From Prinia subflava (taxonomy: Eukaryota; Chordata; Aves; Passeriformes; Cisticolidae), in assembly GCF_021018805.1 (NCBI RefSeq), contig NC_086283.1:14459162-14523161 (forward strand): DNA of 64,000 nucleotides, given 5' to 3'. The notes under the pieces were generated by a model. It did not search any database, was not told the DNA's origin, and worked only from the letters and a program-made list of their open reading frames with translations. The translations under genes were made by a program, and so were the position numbers. Shown piece after piece: positions 60,741 to 64,000 of the stretch (position 1 is the first letter of the stretch; each line of letters opens with the position of its first letter).

Positions 60741-62340
60741 TGCTGGGCGAGATTAAGTAAAATAAAGTCTTCTATAATTTATATGGCATGGAGGTTTTAT
60801 TTCCTACAGCTTGGTTATAAATTGAAGATACAATTGCAGGCATCCTCTGCATACACAGTTGAATCAGTAGGGGTCAACTTACAAACCATTTCAAAGACCA
60901 CAGCCTGATCTCTCATTGCAAACTATTGATAGCTGAGAATTGACCCATTGTTCAAACAACTTGGAAAGGCATAACATAGTATAAGTCCTTGTATTTTGTT
61001 GATCCAATGCCTTCTAAGTCATGCCTGATGCAACCTATGTCAATTCAGCCAGAAAGCAAAAAAATCCCATCTCATGATTTCACAGGAAAGTAGTAACTTT
61101 GCCAAGACAATGCAGATATAATGCAGCTGTTCAATCACTTAAAGAGTGCTTGCTTCCCTCCTTTTTCAATACACATGTACTTTTAGATGATATTAATGGC
61201 CATTATGAAATTGGCTACAGGTGACGGTTCAAAACATTAATCTGTATGGCCAAGGAGGCAAGCTTAATGCAGTTAGTGTGGAGCATGTTGGGCAGATGCA
61301 GAGTTCATCCCTTCCACACTGCTGGATAATAAGGTTCAGTTGTGCAAACAATGTAGGCAAAGGATTGGAAAAAAAATGTAGAAGAGCATTTTTCTCGAAA
61401 AACTCTTCCTTTTGGTTTTTTTTTTGAAAAGTCAGGTGCCACTGAGACTTAACTGGGAATACCATTGTGGCTTCCCATGGGTATTTCTGTGTCAGGGCCT
61501 CTCTCCAAGTCGGGGGCTTCTAGGTGGACTATGTTTTCCACGAGATACTGAAAACTCCCCCTCTGGAAGCTGCTGTGCCCTCTGAGCCCTGCATAGCAAT
61601 GGTCCAGAGGGGAAACTCCGTGCTTGAGAGGGAAGGAGAGGCTCACTGACACCATCACCAAAGTCACAGCAAACTGTCAGAAAGAGACATGCCCTGCCTC
61701 TCTCCAAACCTGTACTCCTTTGCAACGAGGGTTGTCTCAGACCCATTGACATCTTTTTACCCTTTCCAAAGTTTCAAGTTTGCTTGCTGCTTCTGCCATT
61801 CTGACCTCAGTTAAAAGATTCAAATGGGTGCTTCTCCTGAAACCTTGAACACATTTCAGACTCACCTTAAATGAGTCTGTAAAAGGAGATGGCAGATGAG
61901 AACAAAGAGAGTGTGCTTGATAAAAAGACCCTTTGCCCATCCCATTAATTGTATTAAGTGATGCCTTGGAAGTCTGTTTGTATGAAACCCATTCTAATTT
62001 ATCAAGTGAGCTTACAAAATAAGGAGAAGATACATGCAAGAATGCCCAGCAGTCTAGCTGTTGTGCATGCCTGACAATGACATCCTCACATTTTCCATGG
62101 GAAAAGACAGACAGTGGATTAGAGAGTATGCTGAAACTAGCCCAATCACCACACAGATCCTAACGAGACAGGAAGTTGAGACAAAGTGCTTTGGAAAGGA
62201 AATTTCATCTCAATATCTATGAGGCACCTGACTAAGTCAGGCCACTCTGTTTACCAATCCGTTTGAGACAAGAGGGGCTGAAAATGGAAAAAGTGGAAAA
62301 AGAAGCTACTGTTGCTTGCTAATACAAAGATGAAGAGGGG
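60741..62340. other. Intergenic sequence, no gene recognised
   Basis: A GC-richer stretch at about 61490-61760 is open in two minus-strand frames (72 and 86 codons) without recognisable content. The rest is ordinary AT-rich sequence. Confidence 0.5.
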
Positions 62341-62547
62341 CAAAAAAACCCCCCAAAAAACAACCAACCAACCAGCCAAAAAAAGAACCACACACACACA
62401 CAAAAACCCAACAAAAAAACCAAAAAACAAAACCAAAACCAACCAACCAACCAACCAACCAACCAACAAAAAAACCCAACAAAAAAAAAAAAAAAAAAAA
62501 CAAACAAAACAAAAAAAAAAAAAACCAAAAAACCACAAAAACACACC
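62341..62547 (+). repeat. A/C-only low-complexity tract with (AACC)n and A20
   Basis: About 207 nt contain only A and C on the + strand apart from two G (62375, 62385) and no T. The tract includes an (AACC)n run at about 62438-62467, a CA run at about 62389-62401 and A20 at 62481-62500. Open frames over it on both strands are artefacts of composition. Confidence 0.95.
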
Positions 62548-64000
62548 TTAAAGGTTGGAATATAACTTGGCATTAAAAGTGCCATAGTGGGCTAGTAACC
62601 ATACTCCTTTGATCCTCCTATTCTTTAATTCACAGAACAGGAGTTGGGGCTCTTTACAAGAGTGATATGTGCCCTTTTTCTGGCTATTATTCAAAGCCTG
62701 TGGTGCTGTACCCCTGCCCTGTTCAGGTAGAGCACAGTTTCCTGATGGGAAATGAAAGACGGCTCAAATTTCACAGGTGGCTGAAATCAACACTCATGGA
62801 AAGAAAAGACATTTCAGCCTTGCTAGGACAAGTCAACACTGACTCTCATCTCAGTGCCCCACACTAATCCAGGCTCCTGATCTGAATAGGCTTGCAAGAA
62901 TTATCCTTATTCACTTTCGCTAGGCAAGAAGAAACTTCTACTTTACCTTATAGCCCTCCACAGGGCTCAGCTTGCTCAACATCTACAAAGCTGAAGGAGT
63001 CCCTGGGTTGCCAGTGCCTGGATTAAGGAGTGTACAGATGTTTTGGTTTCACAGACAATGAGGTCTCCCCCCACAGCTGAAGTAGGATTGGGGCATGACT
63101 ATAGGCAGAACTGGCTTTTAAGGCAGCTGTTCAACTGCTTGTACCCTGGATGAGGCTTTCAAGGTTTTGCAAATATTCTTAACGTGATTTGTTGACTTGC
63201 AGGGAGCAGGAGAGTCAGACAACTGTAACTATGGCAATAAGGTCATTACTGGTGCAGATGATCTGGTTGTTCCCAATGCTTCAGCAGCCTTCGTCCATGA
63301 TGACAATTAGACAAATTCTTTGTGATTTCTTCAGGCTTCTACAGCACTGAATGCAGAGACTCAGCCTCTAACGAACAAGATTTACTTTAAATTATGTGAC
63401 ATAACCATTGCTATAAAGTATGTTTAACAAATTTAGCCATTATTTTCCCAGGCTGTAAATCCTTTTCCATTTCAGCATCATCTTCAAAGATCGACAGCTA
63501 GTTACTGAAGACCAAGACACATGCCTGAGTTGTAGTGGGTCAGAGCATGTTCTGCCAGCTCACCCTGTCCACATCTCTTCATGATGCTAGGGGAATAGAC
63601 TGTTCCCAAAGAGTACCAAGCCACTCAGAAATCTGCTCCCTTTGAGTACAGAGCTCTTTAAACCATTATCCCTGGTAGAAGTGCTAAACATCTCTGAAAA
63701 TCAGGAACAGAAGGTGATTCACTGGATGTTATTTGTTACAGCTATGGTCATACCTGCCCATTCTGTCTAGCAAAGACTGGGCACTCATTCAATTTTTCTA
63801 CAGTGAAAGGTTCCCATTATATTCTTTTGATCATTTCTTAGTGTGAAATAAAGAGCATGTGTAAGCATCTCAGAGGATTATAGCTAACACTGAATAACTG
63901 TTTTTCAGCTCTGCTGTGCCACTAGAAGCAGGTAATGGACAGAATTGGATGGCTTTGTTGGCCATGTCCCTTTTGAGGAATAATGGTCACTTGTTTTTTC
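62548..64000. other. Intergenic sequence, no gene recognised
   Basis: A 66-codon frame at 62667-62867 is unrecognised. No exon-like homology, transposon or RNA gene was seen up to the window end. Confidence 0.5.

Noticed and set aside
62251..62585. Open frames rich in Phe/Trp/Val (minus) or Lys/Thr/Gln (plus)
   Set aside because: They translate the A/C-only low-complexity tract and have no protein meaning.
1..64000. CRISPR arrays, tRNA, rRNA, snRNA genes and endogenous viral genes
   Set aside because: Looked for characteristic repeats, promoter boxes and coding motifs on both strands; none was convincing.

Overview
The window is vertebrate nuclear DNA, most likely from a bird. It is AT-rich and intron-rich, with long non-coding stretches and very few interspersed repeats. 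The two recognisable transposon remnants look like 3' ends of CR1 LINEs, the dominant avian family. No prokaryotic gene layout, virus-like gene, CRISPR array, rRNA or tRNA was seen.

The only gene I can support is the 3' part of TECRL (trans-2,3-enoyl-CoA reductase-like) on the + strand. Eight coding exons run from 5976 to the stop codon at 17400-17402. All have AG acceptors, GT donors and mutually compatible phases. Together they encode 214 residues, about residues 150-363 by human numbering if there are no length changes. The exons for the N-terminal ~149 residues, the promoter and the 5' UTR lie upstream of position 1. Positions 1-5975 are therefore the 3' part of a long intron.

After the stop codon comes a probable 3' UTR with a first good AATAAA at 18999. 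From about 19 kb to 64 kb I see no credible gene. This fits the known setting of TECRL, which in mammals lies in a gene-poor interval between EPHA5 and ADGRL3. The desert holds two CR1 remnants (about 23.8 kb and 51.3 kb), simple repeats (T26 at 41.8 kb; A-rich tracts at 36.2 and 49.7 kb; a 0.2 kb A/C-only tract at 62.3 kb) and small tandem duplications. Several segments look like conserved non-coding elements: AT-rich, unique, and dense in homeodomain, GATA or forkhead-like motifs and inverted repeats (28.5, 30.1, 34.5-35.2, 44.2, 53.8, 58.0 and 60.6 kb). Their regulatory role is inference, because conservation could not be tested here.

I found no convincing undescribed system. The items most worth checking are the candidate enhancers (GATA trio at 44.25 kb, near-palindrome at 60.68 kb, paired inverted repeats at 30.1 kb, intronic segment at 7.3-7.6 kb), the perfect 12-bp-arm hairpin at 36.15 kb, and the TECRL exon structure, including the arginine matching a human arrhythmia variant site.
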